Source of the DNA: Lysobacteraceae bacterium
GTDB taxonomy: Bacteria; Pseudomonadota; Gammaproteobacteria; Xanthomonadales; BQJN01
Length of the DNA stretch: 42,397 nucleotides
Direction of reading: 5' to 3'
Assembly (NCBI GenBank): GCA_021604725.1
Contig: BQJN01000035.1
Coordinates: forward strand, 1-42,397
Below are positions 1 through 7,657 of this stretch, one piece after another. The notes below the pieces were generated by a model. That model saw nothing but the letters and a program-made list of their open reading frames with translations, did not search any database and was not told the origin of the DNA. Each line of letters opens with the position of its first letter. Position 1 is the first letter of the stretch. Both the position numbers and the translations under genes were made by a program.

Positions 1-2
1 CG

Positions 3-1976
3 CAATTGAGGCTGCGCAACGGCAATGACGACATCGGCATTTGGGTCGATGGCGGCGAGGTTTTGTCAGGTGGCAGCACCATTTACTTCTTTGGCGAGCC
101 TGCGGACACGCTATATACCGACCGCAATGTATATCGGCTTAGTCGAGACGGCGACGGTCATAGCAACAAAGCTGACGGCACACAGCCGGGCGGGCGAGTA
201 TTGACGCGCTATCAAGCGAGCTACTTGATGGACGACAATGCCAGCTACGGCTTTTCGTCGCCACTGTCAGACCCGTGGTATGCGCGCAGGGTGTTGGTCT
301 TTTCTGACCCTGTCAGCGAATCATTTGATGTTGAGATCGATGCCTACACGGGACAAACGGCGACACTGTCGTTCACGGTCTGGGGCGTCACTGACTGGCC
401 ACAAGACAATGACCACCACCTGCTGGTCAAGCTAAATGGTCAAACGCTTTACAACGCGTTCTTCGACGGAACTGAGGTGGTGAACGGGCAAGTAGCCATT
501 CCGCGCGAGTTGCTGCTCAATGGCAGCAACCTGGTCGAATTCCAGCTTCCTGCTGACACTGGGGCCGACTACGACCTGATCAATATTGAATCCTTTGCCA
601 TTGAATACCAGCGCTCAATGATTGCGGCAGACGATCAGTTCATCATCGATGGAAGGCATGTCTCAGGCATCCCATCGGATCGAATTTTCTCAGGCCATTT
701 TGAATCTACATCTGACGAACTGGTCGAGATTGACGGCTTTGACTCTAGCCAGGTGCTTGCCTTCGTGAGTCAAAATGATCAATTGACCATGCTGACCAAC
801 GCCGCTGTCACCTCCAGTGCAAGTGGGTTCAAGCTGCTTGCACCGGCGCCAATGTCTGGCCAGCAGTTGGTCGCGACCACAATCAGCGATTTGATTGAGC
901 CTGCTGTCGTGGCACGTTGGGATGACCCAATCTCATTGGCGGTCGATACCGACTACCTGATGATTACGCACCCCAACTTTGCCGATACGCTGCAAACCCT
1001 GGCCAACTTCCATCGCGATCGAGGCCTTGAAGTTGCGGTTGTATCGACCGAGCAAATCTTTCAGGCCTACTCCGGTGGCCGTTTTGACGCCCATGCCATC
1101 AAGGCATTCATCGCCGACACAGCCGCAAGCCATCCTGTTCGCTTCGTTCTGCTGGTTGGCAGCGACAGTTATGACTATCGCGACTACACCGGCAATGGGT
1201 CGCTGAGTCTAGTACCAAGCCTGTACGCGACCACCAGTAGCAACGTCAATTTCGCACCGGTTGATCCTCTGTATGTTGACCTGACTGGAAATCTGGTACC
1301 AGACCTGCCTATCGGGCGGTTGCCCGCACGTACCGTTGCGGAATTGTCGGCGATCATCGACAAGACCATTGCTTTTGGCAATGCCAGCAACACTGGAAAT
1401 GCGCTGTTCACCTCAGACAAGAATGAAGGTGGGGTGTCTTTCAGCCTAATCAGCGATCAGTTGGCCGCGCCATTTGATTCGGACTGGGCGGTGTCCAAGA
1501 TCAGCCTGGAAGACTACTCACCGGCAGTGGCCAGGCAATTACTTATCGACCAAACCAATGCCGGGGTGGACTTGATCTCCTACATTGGCCACTCATCGTT
1601 CAGTGTGTGGAGCTTCGATAGCCTGCTGACCGCGACCAACGTCGCGGGTCTTGGCAATAGCGGTACATACCCGATCGTCAGTCAGTGGGGTTGCTGGAAC
1701 ACCTACTATGTCCACCCATCACAGAACACCATGGCACAAGCCTTCCTGCTGTCCCCGGACCGTGGTGCGGCTGCGGTACTCGGCGCGACGACACTGACCC
1801 AAGTGGCCAATGAGAAGGAATTGGGTGAAAGGGTATTACAGCGAATCACCGATGGCACCATAGGTGAGGCCATCACCAGTGCCAAGCAGGACCTTGCGAC
1901 AACGCACCCCACTTTGGTTGATGTGTTGTTGGGTTGGACCTTACTCGGTGATCCTGCCATCGAGATGCGACGGTAA
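3..1976 (+). CDS. C25 family (gingipain-like) cysteine peptidase, 5' partial
   Basis: The frame is open to the left edge, so the start and signal peptide lie outside the window; about 657 residues are visible. Counting from the TTG at position 6, the second half carries the C25 caspase-like fold: a beta strand with FVLLVGSDSYDY, the catalytic His in YIGHSS (His529) and the catalytic Cys in SQWGCW (Cys563). It ends with the usual LLGDPAIEM strand. The first half is beta-rich, as in secreted C25 proteins. A second, distinct C25 gene lies at 12700-15201. The protein is probably secreted or surface-exposed. The terminator at 1981 follows directly. Family assignment is firm from the His/Cys pair; the substrate is unknown. 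Confidence 0.85.
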   Translation, partial: QLRLRNGNDDIGIWVDGGEVLSGGSTIYFFGEPADTLYTDRNVYRLSRDGDGHSNKADGTQPGGRVLTRYQASYLMDDNASYGFSSPLSDPWYARRVLVFSDPVSESFDVEIDAYTGQTATLSFTVWGVTDWPQDNDHHLLVKLNGQTLYNAFFDGTEVVNGQVAIPRELLLNGSNLVEFQLPADTGADYDLINIESFAIEYQRSMIAADDQFIIDGRHVSGIPSDRIFSGHFESTSDELVEIDGFDSSQVLAFVSQNDQLTMLTNAAVTSSASGFKLLAPAPMSGQQLVATTISDLIEPAVVARWDDPISLAVDTDYLMITHPNFADTLQTLANFHRDRGLEVAVVSTEQIFQAYSGGRFDAHAIKAFIADTAASHPVRFVLLVGSDSYDYRDYTGNGSLSLVPSLYATTSSNVNFAPVDPLYVDLTGNLVPDLPIGRLPARTVAELSAIIDKTIAFGNASNTGNALFTSDKNEGGVSFSLISDQLAAPFDSDWAVSKISLEDYSPAVARQLLIDQTNAGVDLISYIGHSSFSVWSFDSLLTATNVAGLGNSGTYPIVSQWGCWNTYYVHPSQNTMAQAFLLSPDRGAAAVLGATTLTQVANEKELGERVLQRITDGTIGEAITSAKQDLATTHPTLVDVLLGWTLLGDPAIEMRR

Positions 1977-1980
1977 AAGT

Positions 1981-2011
1981 CGAAAAGCGGGCCCAAGGGG
2001 TCCGCTTTTCG
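1981..2011. terminator. Intrinsic terminator between convergent genes
   Basis: A 13-bp stem (arms 1981-1993 and 1999-2011, CGAAAAGCGG opposite CCGCTTTTCG, with one G-T wobble) closes a 5-nt loop. It starts 5 nt after the peptidase stop. The T-rich 3' arm lets it work for the plus-strand gene. On the minus strand it is followed by a TTTT-containing stretch, so it may also end the efflux operon whose last stop is at 2037. Confidence 0.7.
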
Positions 2012-2036
2012 TTGAAGGCGTCATCCCTCGCTCACG

Positions 2037-3248
2037 CTACGCCGTTCGTGTGGCTACGGCAGGCGGTACGTTCGATGCTCGTCGGGCCGGTCCACTAACG
2101 GCCAGAAATCCAACGGCCCACATCACCAACACGGCAGCCGGAATGTACCAGACGTTCAGCGGTGGCAGACTCAGCGAGTCGACCAGCATGATATTGAAGA
2201 TCACGGTCATGATCGCACCGAGCACAACGCCCATGGTGGTGATCATGAAGTTCTCCACCAGGAAGTAACGCATGATGTCGCCCTTGCTCGCGCCCAGTGC
2301 TCTTCTAGTGCCGATCTGGCGTGTGCGGCGGTTGACAGCGAAGCTGGCCAGGCCGACGATGCCCAGAGCGGTGACGGCGGTCAGAATCCCAACGACGATT
2401 TTCAACATCAGAGTCATTGAGCGGTCACCGCGGTAGCTGCGTTCGCGAGTCTCTTCCAGTGAGCGCATGGATCGAATGATTCGTCCGCGGTTGGAAGCGG
2501 CCAGCATTTCTTCGACTTGCGGCATCAAGGTATCGCGGGCGCCGGGCTCGGTTCGAATCAGGTAGCGGGCCGAACCAAACAGCATCTTTTGCGGGACCAG
2601 CATGCTACGCTCGACACCACTCCAACCGTTCCATGGCGCTTGCAGCGTTTTGATCAGGCCAATGACCGTCATCGGTTCGGTGTCATTGATGTAGACCGTT
2701 TTGCCGACTGCACTCATGGGGTCATCGGGAAACATTTCTGTGGCCATCGCTACGGTCAAAATCGTCTTGTCTGGCCATTCAGTATCCGTGCGCTCACGCC
2801 AGCCGACGTCGGTGATATCGAAATTCTCGCCGGCCACTTGCTCGACGCCAAAGGTATCAATGCCATGCTCGTCGACAAAGTAAACTGCAACACCGGTACC
2901 GTCGGCGTCTGCACCCGGTTCAGTCGACAGGCCCATGGACCAGCCACCGCCGCTGAGCGGAATGGCATTGATCTGCACCGCATTGACGACACCTGACAGG
3001 GCCCGGATCTGTCGCAAGTCTTCTTCAATTTGCTGTTGCTCGTTGAAATCATCAGCAAAACCTGTCGAGGTCAAATAGAACAGATTGGCCTCATCCAGAC
3101 CGCTGGGCCGAGCCATTGCATCGTTGCGTTCTTCGATGATATGGATGGCATTGATCATGATGGTCATGGTGAATGCGATTTGCAGCGCGATCAGAATCGC
3201 GCCGGTTTTGTTGCGAGTCATCGCTCGCAGAATCGGTCCAAATTCCAT
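2037..3248 (-). CDS. MacB/FtsX-type ABC transporter permease (second permease)
   Basis: This is a 403-residue membrane protein with the MacB/FtsX topology. One N-terminal transmembrane helix follows a short cytoplasmic start. A large periplasmic MacB_PCD-like domain (about residues 40-270) comes next, and three C-terminal helices include RRTRQIGTRRALGASKGDI, the coupling segment typical of this family. The start is the ATG at 3248, preceded by a perfect AGGAGG (3254-3259) at 5 nt spacing; a GTG lies one codon upstream. It is the last gene of the minus-strand efflux operon and lies 9 bp after the other permease. Two non-identical permeases suggest a heterodimer. The substrate cannot be told from sequence. 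Confidence 0.88.
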   Translation of the reverse strand: MEFGPILRAMTRNKTGAILIALQIAFTMTIMINAIHIIEERNDAMARPSGLDEANLFYLTSTGFADDFNEQQQIEEDLRQIRALSGVVNAVQINAIPLSGGGWSMGLSTEPGADADGTGVAVYFVDEHGIDTFGVEQVAGENFDITDVGWRERTDTEWPDKTILTVAMATEMFPDDPMSAVGKTVYINDTEPMTVIGLIKTLQAPWNGWSGVERSMLVPQKMLFGSARYLIRTEPGARDTLMPQVEEMLAASNRGRIIRSMRSLEETRERSYRGDRSMTLMLKIVVGILTAVTALGIVGLASFAVNRRTRQIGTRRALGASKGDIMRYFLVENFMITTMGVVLGAIMTVIFNIMLVDSLSLPPLNVWYIPAAVLVMWAVGFLAVSGPARRASNVPPAVATRTA

Positions 3249-3257
3249 CACCGCCTC

Positions 3258-4571
3258 CTATATCGACTTCAGCTGTGCTGCGGGTTGCACATTGCAGGCC
3301 CGCCAGGTTGGATAAAGGCCCGCCACAATGGCCGACACAATGGCCAGCCCAATGGCGGCCAAAACCATGACCCAATCCATATTGGTCATGCGGTCGACCA
3401 TGTCACCGAATAGCAACTCGATACCTCGCAAGCCCAGCCAGGCCAAGCCAAGGCCGAGCAAACCACCAGCCAGGCCGATGGTTGCCGACTCCACCAGATG
3501 TTGAGTGAACAATTGACCACGACTGGCACCCACCGCCCGCCGCAGGCCGATTTCGTGCGACTTGGCCAGAAATTTTGACAGCAACAAGCCAACGGTGTTG
3601 AGCAGGCAAACCACCAGGAACATCAACGACAGCCACATCATGACCTGGGCATCGTCGTCGACCACCTCCTGGTTCTCCATCCACTGCATCACATTGCTTA
3701 GTCGGTTGTTCATCGGCCGTGGAAAGCGACCCAGCGCTTTTTGCTGCTCTACGTAGCTGTTGAGAAACTGCATGTACTCATCGCGTTCAGCTTGACTCGG
3801 CAGTTCGGCCCAGAACTGAATCCACACACACTCCGACCGTAAAAAAGCGTCAAAACCATTGCCATCGACGGCTTTCCAGCAATTGGTATTGCCGCTGCGC
3901 GAAAACTGGAAGTCGACCATGGTATTGAATGGGATGAATATTTCCTCGGGCTCGTCAAACGGGCCGTTGGTCACATCGTAGAATTTCGGCATCGGCGACC
4001 ATTCATCGATGACCCCGACGACACGAAAATGCTGCCCTCCAAGGCGCAGAGTTCGGCCCACCGAGTTCTCACCACCAAATACCCGATCGTTGATCTCGCG
4101 GGACAGCACGACGACCAGCTCTCGCGCCTCGTCCGCATCTCGATCCCAACCCGAGCCATACAGGAATGGCAAGTCAAACATCGGGAAGAAATCGGCAAAG
4201 TTGCTGCGAGCCAGCACCATAAACGGTCGCTCATCATCGCCCGGCGGCTCCAGCACCAGATTGGATTTGGCCTGAGCGCCTTGTCGCAGCGCTGGCGCAT
4301 CGCGCATCAGTGCCATCGCATCGGTCCAGGTCACCTGGTCAGGTGGCTCGTTTGGCTCGTTGGCGGCATTGTTCGGATCCCAGCTATCGAGCTGCACGTA
4401 GTACAGGTCATCGCTTTTGTGCGGAATGGGATTTGACGACATCACGTAGTTGACCGTGATCGTGGTCATCGATGCGCCAATACCCAAGCCGATGGCAGCA
4501 ATCATCAATGCGCTCAGAATCGGGTTGCGGCGCATACTGACCAGCGCCAGGCGGAAATAGTATGAAAACAT
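3258..4571 (-). CDS. MacB/FtsX-type ABC transporter permease (first permease)
   Basis: This 437-residue permease has the MacB/FtsX layout. An N-terminal helix is followed by a periplasmic domain (about residues 45-310) and three C-terminal helices, with the family segment EIGLRRAVGASRGQL before the last two helices. AGGAG lies 6 nt before the ATG at 4571. It sits directly downstream of the ATPase gene and upstream of the second permease, so the three plus the adaptor form one transport unit. Unlike MacB itself, the ATPase is a separate polypeptide, as in the LolCDE and YknXYZ-like layouts. The role is probably export of a peptide, lipid or toxic compound; the cargo is unknown. Confidence 0.88.
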   Translation of the reverse strand: MFSYYFRLALVSMRRNPILSALMIAAIGLGIGASMTTITVNYVMSSNPIPHKSDDLYYVQLDSWDPNNAANEPNEPPDQVTWTDAMALMRDAPALRQGAQAKSNLVLEPPGDDERPFMVLARSNFADFFPMFDLPFLYGSGWDRDADEARELVVVLSREINDRVFGGENSVGRTLRLGGQHFRVVGVIDEWSPMPKFYDVTNGPFDEPEEIFIPFNTMVDFQFSRSGNTNCWKAVDGNGFDAFLRSECVWIQFWAELPSQAERDEYMQFLNSYVEQQKALGRFPRPMNNRLSNVMQWMENQEVVDDDAQVMMWLSLMFLVVCLLNTVGLLLSKFLAKSHEIGLRRAVGASRGQLFTQHLVESATIGLAGGLLGLGLAWLGLRGIELLFGDMVDRMTNMDWVMVLAAIGLAIVSAIVAGLYPTWRACNVQPAAQLKSI

Positions 4572-4592
4572 GGTCGACTCCTGGTGCCGTTT

Positions 4593-5300
4593 CTAGGCCG
4601 CGTTCTGCTTGCCGTTGCCGAGCTGACTGATGCTGGCGGTCTCGCTGACCACACCGTCCTTCAAGTGAATATTGGTTTTCGCCTCGTTGGCCAGGGTCGG
4701 ATCGTGGGTCACCATAACGATGGTGGTGCCCTCTTCGTTGATTTCCTTGAGCAGGCCCATAACGCTGCGGGCCATCGCCGAGTCCAGGTTTCCGGTCGGT
4801 TCGTCGGCCAGCAGGAATCTTGGCTCACCCGCCAACGCTCGCGCGATCGCGACCCTTTGCTGCTGCCCACCAGACAGCTGTGACGGCAAATGCTTCATGC
4901 GACCCGAAAGTCCAACGACATCGAGGTACTTCTCGATCCGTGCCTTGCGTTCGGCTGACTTGAACCCGCGATAGCGCAAGGGGACATCCACATTGTCGAA
5001 GATGTTCAGGTCAGGAATCAGGTTGAAGCTTTGGAAGATAAATCCAATCTTTTCGTTGCGAAGCTTTGACCGAGCCGAATCATTCAAGTTGCTGACATCG
5101 CGCCCGTCCAGCATATAGGTGCCCGAGCTGAAGGTCTCCAGCAGACCGGCGATATTCAAAAACGTAGTCTTGCCAGAACCCGAGGGGCCGGTGACCGCAA
5201 CAAAGTCCCCTTCGTCGACCGTCAAAGTCAGTTCACGCAAAGCATGAGTTTCGACGGTATCGGTGCGGTACACCTTGGCAATCTGTTGCATTGAAAGCAT
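4593..5300 (-). CDS. ABC transporter ATP-binding protein (MacB/LolD type)
   Basis: This complete 235-residue cytoplasmic ATPase powers the two adjacent permeases. Walker A is GPSGSGKTT (about residue 38), the signature is LSGGQQQRVAIARAL, and Walker B is FLLADEPTGNLDS, the usual wording for the LolD/MacB/FtsE group. The switch His is in VMVTHDP. An AGGAG lies 6 nt before the ATG at 5300. It sits between the adaptor and permease genes with short gaps, so the order is adaptor, ATPase, permease, permease. Family assignment is very secure; the transported molecule is not known. Confidence 0.93.
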   Translation of the reverse strand: MLSMQQIAKVYRTDTVETHALRELTLTVDEGDFVAVTGPSGSGKTTFLNIAGLLETFSSGTYMLDGRDVSNLNDSARSKLRNEKIGFIFQSFNLIPDLNIFDNVDVPLRYRGFKSAERKARIEKYLDVVGLSGRMKHLPSQLSGGQQQRVAIARALAGEPRFLLADEPTGNLDSAMARSVMGLLKEINEEGTTIVMVTHDPTLANEAKTNIHLKDGVVSETASISQLGNGKQNAA

Positions 5301-5315
5301 GGTTGGCTCCTGTTG

Positions 5316-6608
5316 CTAGTCAGTGATCAGAACAGTCTCGGCACCGCCAAAACTCTCTGTGCTGGAAATGATGATGGTGTCGCCCTCTGCCAGCCCGTCC
5401 AGAACTTCAACTTCAGACAAGCTGCGGCCACCGGTGGTAATTGACCGGCGCTGCGCCATGCCATCGCCCAGGACGTAGGCAATTCGGCCGCTGCCGGAAT
5501 CGAGAAACTGGCCGCGACGGACCTTCAAGGTGTCAGGCTTGCGGTCAAGCAGCACGCGCGTGGTCAAGCGTTGGTTCTGACGCAAGCCGCCTGGCATGTC
5601 GCCGGTAAAACGAACACGCCCGGTAACCTGATTGGCGATGATCTCCGGTGACACGGAGACCAGCGTTGCCGGAAATACCTGCTGCGAAAATTGCACTTGA
5701 GCCTCCATGCCCAAAGCCAGATCATCGGCGTAGCTCTCCGGGATCTGGATTTCAATTTCAAATGCCGACAGGTCGACGACGCTCAAAACCGCCTGATTTT
5801 GCGTGACTGCCGTCTTTTGCTCGACTAACAGGTTGCCCACAATACCGCTGACCGGTGAACGAATGATCAACTCATCGACCTGGCGCTGTAGATCAGCGAC
5901 CAGCAGTTCCTGACGCTCCACTTCGAATTGTCTGGTGCGGACTTCAAAGTCCAATCGTTCGTTGTCCAGGTCAGCATCGGCGACGGCATGTTGATGCGCC
6001 AGTTCGGCGTTGCGCAAATCGTCTTGCGCCTTTTCATGGTCGATGGCTGAAACGGCATTTCGCGCAAACGCTTCCTGGGAGCGACGTTGTTCCCGTTGCG
6101 CCGCTTCCAGAGATACCATGGCCAGATCAATGGTCTTGCGGTTTTCCAACCGTTGTTGTCGCGCCTCAATCAGCTGCCGCTCATTGTCGACTTTCAGTCG
6201 TTCCAGCGACGAGGCTTCCTGTTGCAAGCGGTTGTCCAACTCCGGGCTATCAATGGTACCCAACGGCTGACCCGACTCGACCAGGGCACCCGATTGCACA
6301 TCAAAGGTAATGGTGCCGGTAGCAGGAGCGTAAAGTGTCGGCGCGACCGAGGCTACAACTCGGCCCTGGACTGAAACGTCGCGAATGAATTCGCCTCGCT
6401 CCACAGTCGCCAATCGCAGGCGCTCGGCCGAGGTGCTGTACTCGGCCTGCGACCAGCGCGACAGGGCTGGCCACGCCAGCAACACCAGCACCGCGAGCCC
6501 GAGCAGCGGTAAACCAAGCAACATCCACTTTCGGGCCGATGAACGCTGTTCAACAGCTACGTCCTGGCCCGAGGTGTCAGCAATCCGTGTTGGCATGTCG
6601 ATCCCCAT
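5316..6608 (-). CDS. HlyD-family periplasmic adaptor of an ABC efflux system
   Basis: This membrane-fusion protein has up to 430 residues. A short cytoplasmic N-terminus is followed by one transmembrane helix (about residues 28-48). A biotinyl-lipoyl-like half (LYAPATGTITFDVQSGALVESGQPLG) comes next, then a long coiled-coil hairpin (about residues 130-245) rich in Q, R and E, the second lipoyl half (IIRSPVSGIVGNLLVEQKTAV) and beta-barrel domains. It would link the ABC permeases to an outer-membrane channel, which is not encoded here. Two starts are possible: ATG 6608, or ATG 6596, which has a GGGG about 6 nt upstream and looks better. It leads the transporter genes, with the DSSG-repeat gene upstream. 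Confidence 0.88.
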   Translation of the reverse strand: MGIDMPTRIADTSGQDVAVEQRSSARKWMLLGLPLLGLAVLVLLAWPALSRWSQAEYSTSAERLRLATVERGEFIRDVSVQGRVVASVAPTLYAPATGTITFDVQSGALVESGQPLGTIDSPELDNRLQQEASSLERLKVDNERQLIEARQQRLENRKTIDLAMVSLEAAQREQRRSQEAFARNAVSAIDHEKAQDDLRNAELAHQHAVADADLDNERLDFEVRTRQFEVERQELLVADLQRQVDELIIRSPVSGIVGNLLVEQKTAVTQNQAVLSVVDLSAFEIEIQIPESYADDLALGMEAQVQFSQQVFPATLVSVSPEIIANQVTGRVRFTGDMPGGLRQNQRLTTRVLLDRKPDTLKVRRGQFLDSGSGRIAYVLGDGMAQRRSITTGGRSLSEVEVLDGLAEGDTIIISSTESFGGAETVLITD

Positions 6609-6670
6609 CTATCCCGTTAAATGCGCTGCCAGCGGCCATCCAAATTCGTGAACAGTCGCACGCTGACTAC

Positions 6671-6695
6671 GCTGCGTTTTAGATTAAGACGCAGC
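6671..6695. other. Stable hairpin between the DSSG-repeat and adaptor genes
   Basis: The arms GCTGCGT (6671-6677) and ACGCAGC (6689-6695) pair, and the inner TTTA/TAAG extends the stem to about 11 bp with a 3-nt loop. No T-run follows on either strand, so it is not a typical terminator. It could attenuate read-through or mark an mRNA processing site within the minus-strand operon. Confidence 0.45.
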
Positions 6696-6712
6696 AAAAC
6701 GTTGAATGGTTA

Positions 6713-7543
6713 CTATTTTAGTTTGCGACGACTGTCTTCAGGGGTCACAACATTGCCGGCAACTCGTTCAAAGCGAATGCCACCGCTGCTGTCCCGCTCG
6801 ACAATGAAGTCGCCTTCGACGTCGCGCGCACTGATTGAGCCCGACGAGTCGCGTTCGACGATGACATCACCGCGCACATCGCGAATATCGATATCGCCTG
6901 AGGAATCGTTGATGATCCTGGCATCCGCAATCTGCGAGAACTCGATATCTCCGGATGAGTCGTTTTCGACCAACACTGAGCCGGCCTGAGTCACCTCGAT
7001 ACTGCCAGAACTGTCGCTAAGCACGACCGATTGCGCGTTGCGAACTTCGATGTCGCCCGATGAGTCTTGAATATCCAGGTCCACCGCCATTTCGATGCGC
7101 ATGTCCCCCGATGAGTCGGTGATGTGGGCGTTGCCAACATTGCGCACCAACATGCTGCCGCTGGAGTCCTTGATGACAACATCGATTCCTTCCGGCAGCT
7201 CAACGGCCACATCGATACGCTGAACCTTGTTGCGCCAGCCCAGACTCCAACCTTGATCGTCGGGGTGCATCGAGTGAAGCTCGTAAACATCGCCCACGCG
7301 CTCACCACGCAAGTTCAGCTCTGCCAATTGCTCTTCGGTCCCAGCACACGCCTGGCCAGTTGCTTGCAGGCCTTGTTGAGCACCCCCAATCACACGCAGG
7401 TCACCGGCACCCACTTCGATGTGCACTTCACGCACGCCATCGAGGTCGGCAGAGTGATAGCGCTCGGCCTCATACTTGCAATCGCTGTCTGCGACAACTT
7501 GAGCTGAGACAACAACGGCCAATACACCCACAACATATTTCAT
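6713..7543 (-). CDS. Secreted DUF4097-like beta-repeat protein with eight DSSG turns
   Basis: This 276-residue protein begins with a Sec signal peptide (MKYVVGVLAVVVSAQVVADS). After a beta-rich domain, residues about 130-265 contain eight DSSG turns, each followed by a hydrophobic strand such as SGDIEV or SGSISA, at about 17-21 residue spacing. This ladder is the signature of the DUF4097/DUF2807 adhesin-like families, predicted to form a beta-helix or beta-roll in the periplasm. The start is supported by GGGAG upstream. It precedes the efflux adaptor by about 100 bp on the same strand, so it may be co-transcribed with the transporter. The function is unknown; envelope-stress or cargo-related roles are only guesses. 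Confidence 0.75.
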   Translation of the reverse strand: MKYVVGVLAVVVSAQVVADSDCKYEAERYHSADLDGVREVHIEVGAGDLRVIGGAQQGLQATGQACAGTEEQLAELNLRGERVGDVYELHSMHPDDQGWSLGWRNKVQRIDVAVELPEGIDVVIKDSSGSMLVRNVGNAHITDSSGDMRIEMAVDLDIQDSSGDIEVRNAQSVVLSDSSGSIEVTQAGSVLVENDSSGDIEFSQIADARIINDSSGDIDIRDVRGDVIVERDSSGSISARDVEGDFIVERDSSGGIRFERVAGNVVTPEDSRRKLK

Positions 7544-7591
7544 TCGATTTTCTCCCGTACAAAACCCAGGTTCGTAGCGTTTGGATGCGCC

Positions 7592-7625
7592 GCTGGCGAA
7601 AAAGGTTTGAATTGCTGGCGAAAAA
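7592..7625 (-). promoter_or_regulatory. Paired 12-bp direct repeats upstream of the DSSG-repeat gene
   Basis: GCTGGCGAAAAA occurs at 7592-7603 and again at 7614-7625, a 22-bp offset (about two helical turns). The pair lies 49-82 bp upstream of the minus-strand start at 7543, a position fitting an activator or repressor binding site. No known regulator motif was recognised. Confidence 0.35.
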
Positions 7626-7657
7626 AAGAAGTCGCTGATTCAATCACAGGGTTCGGC

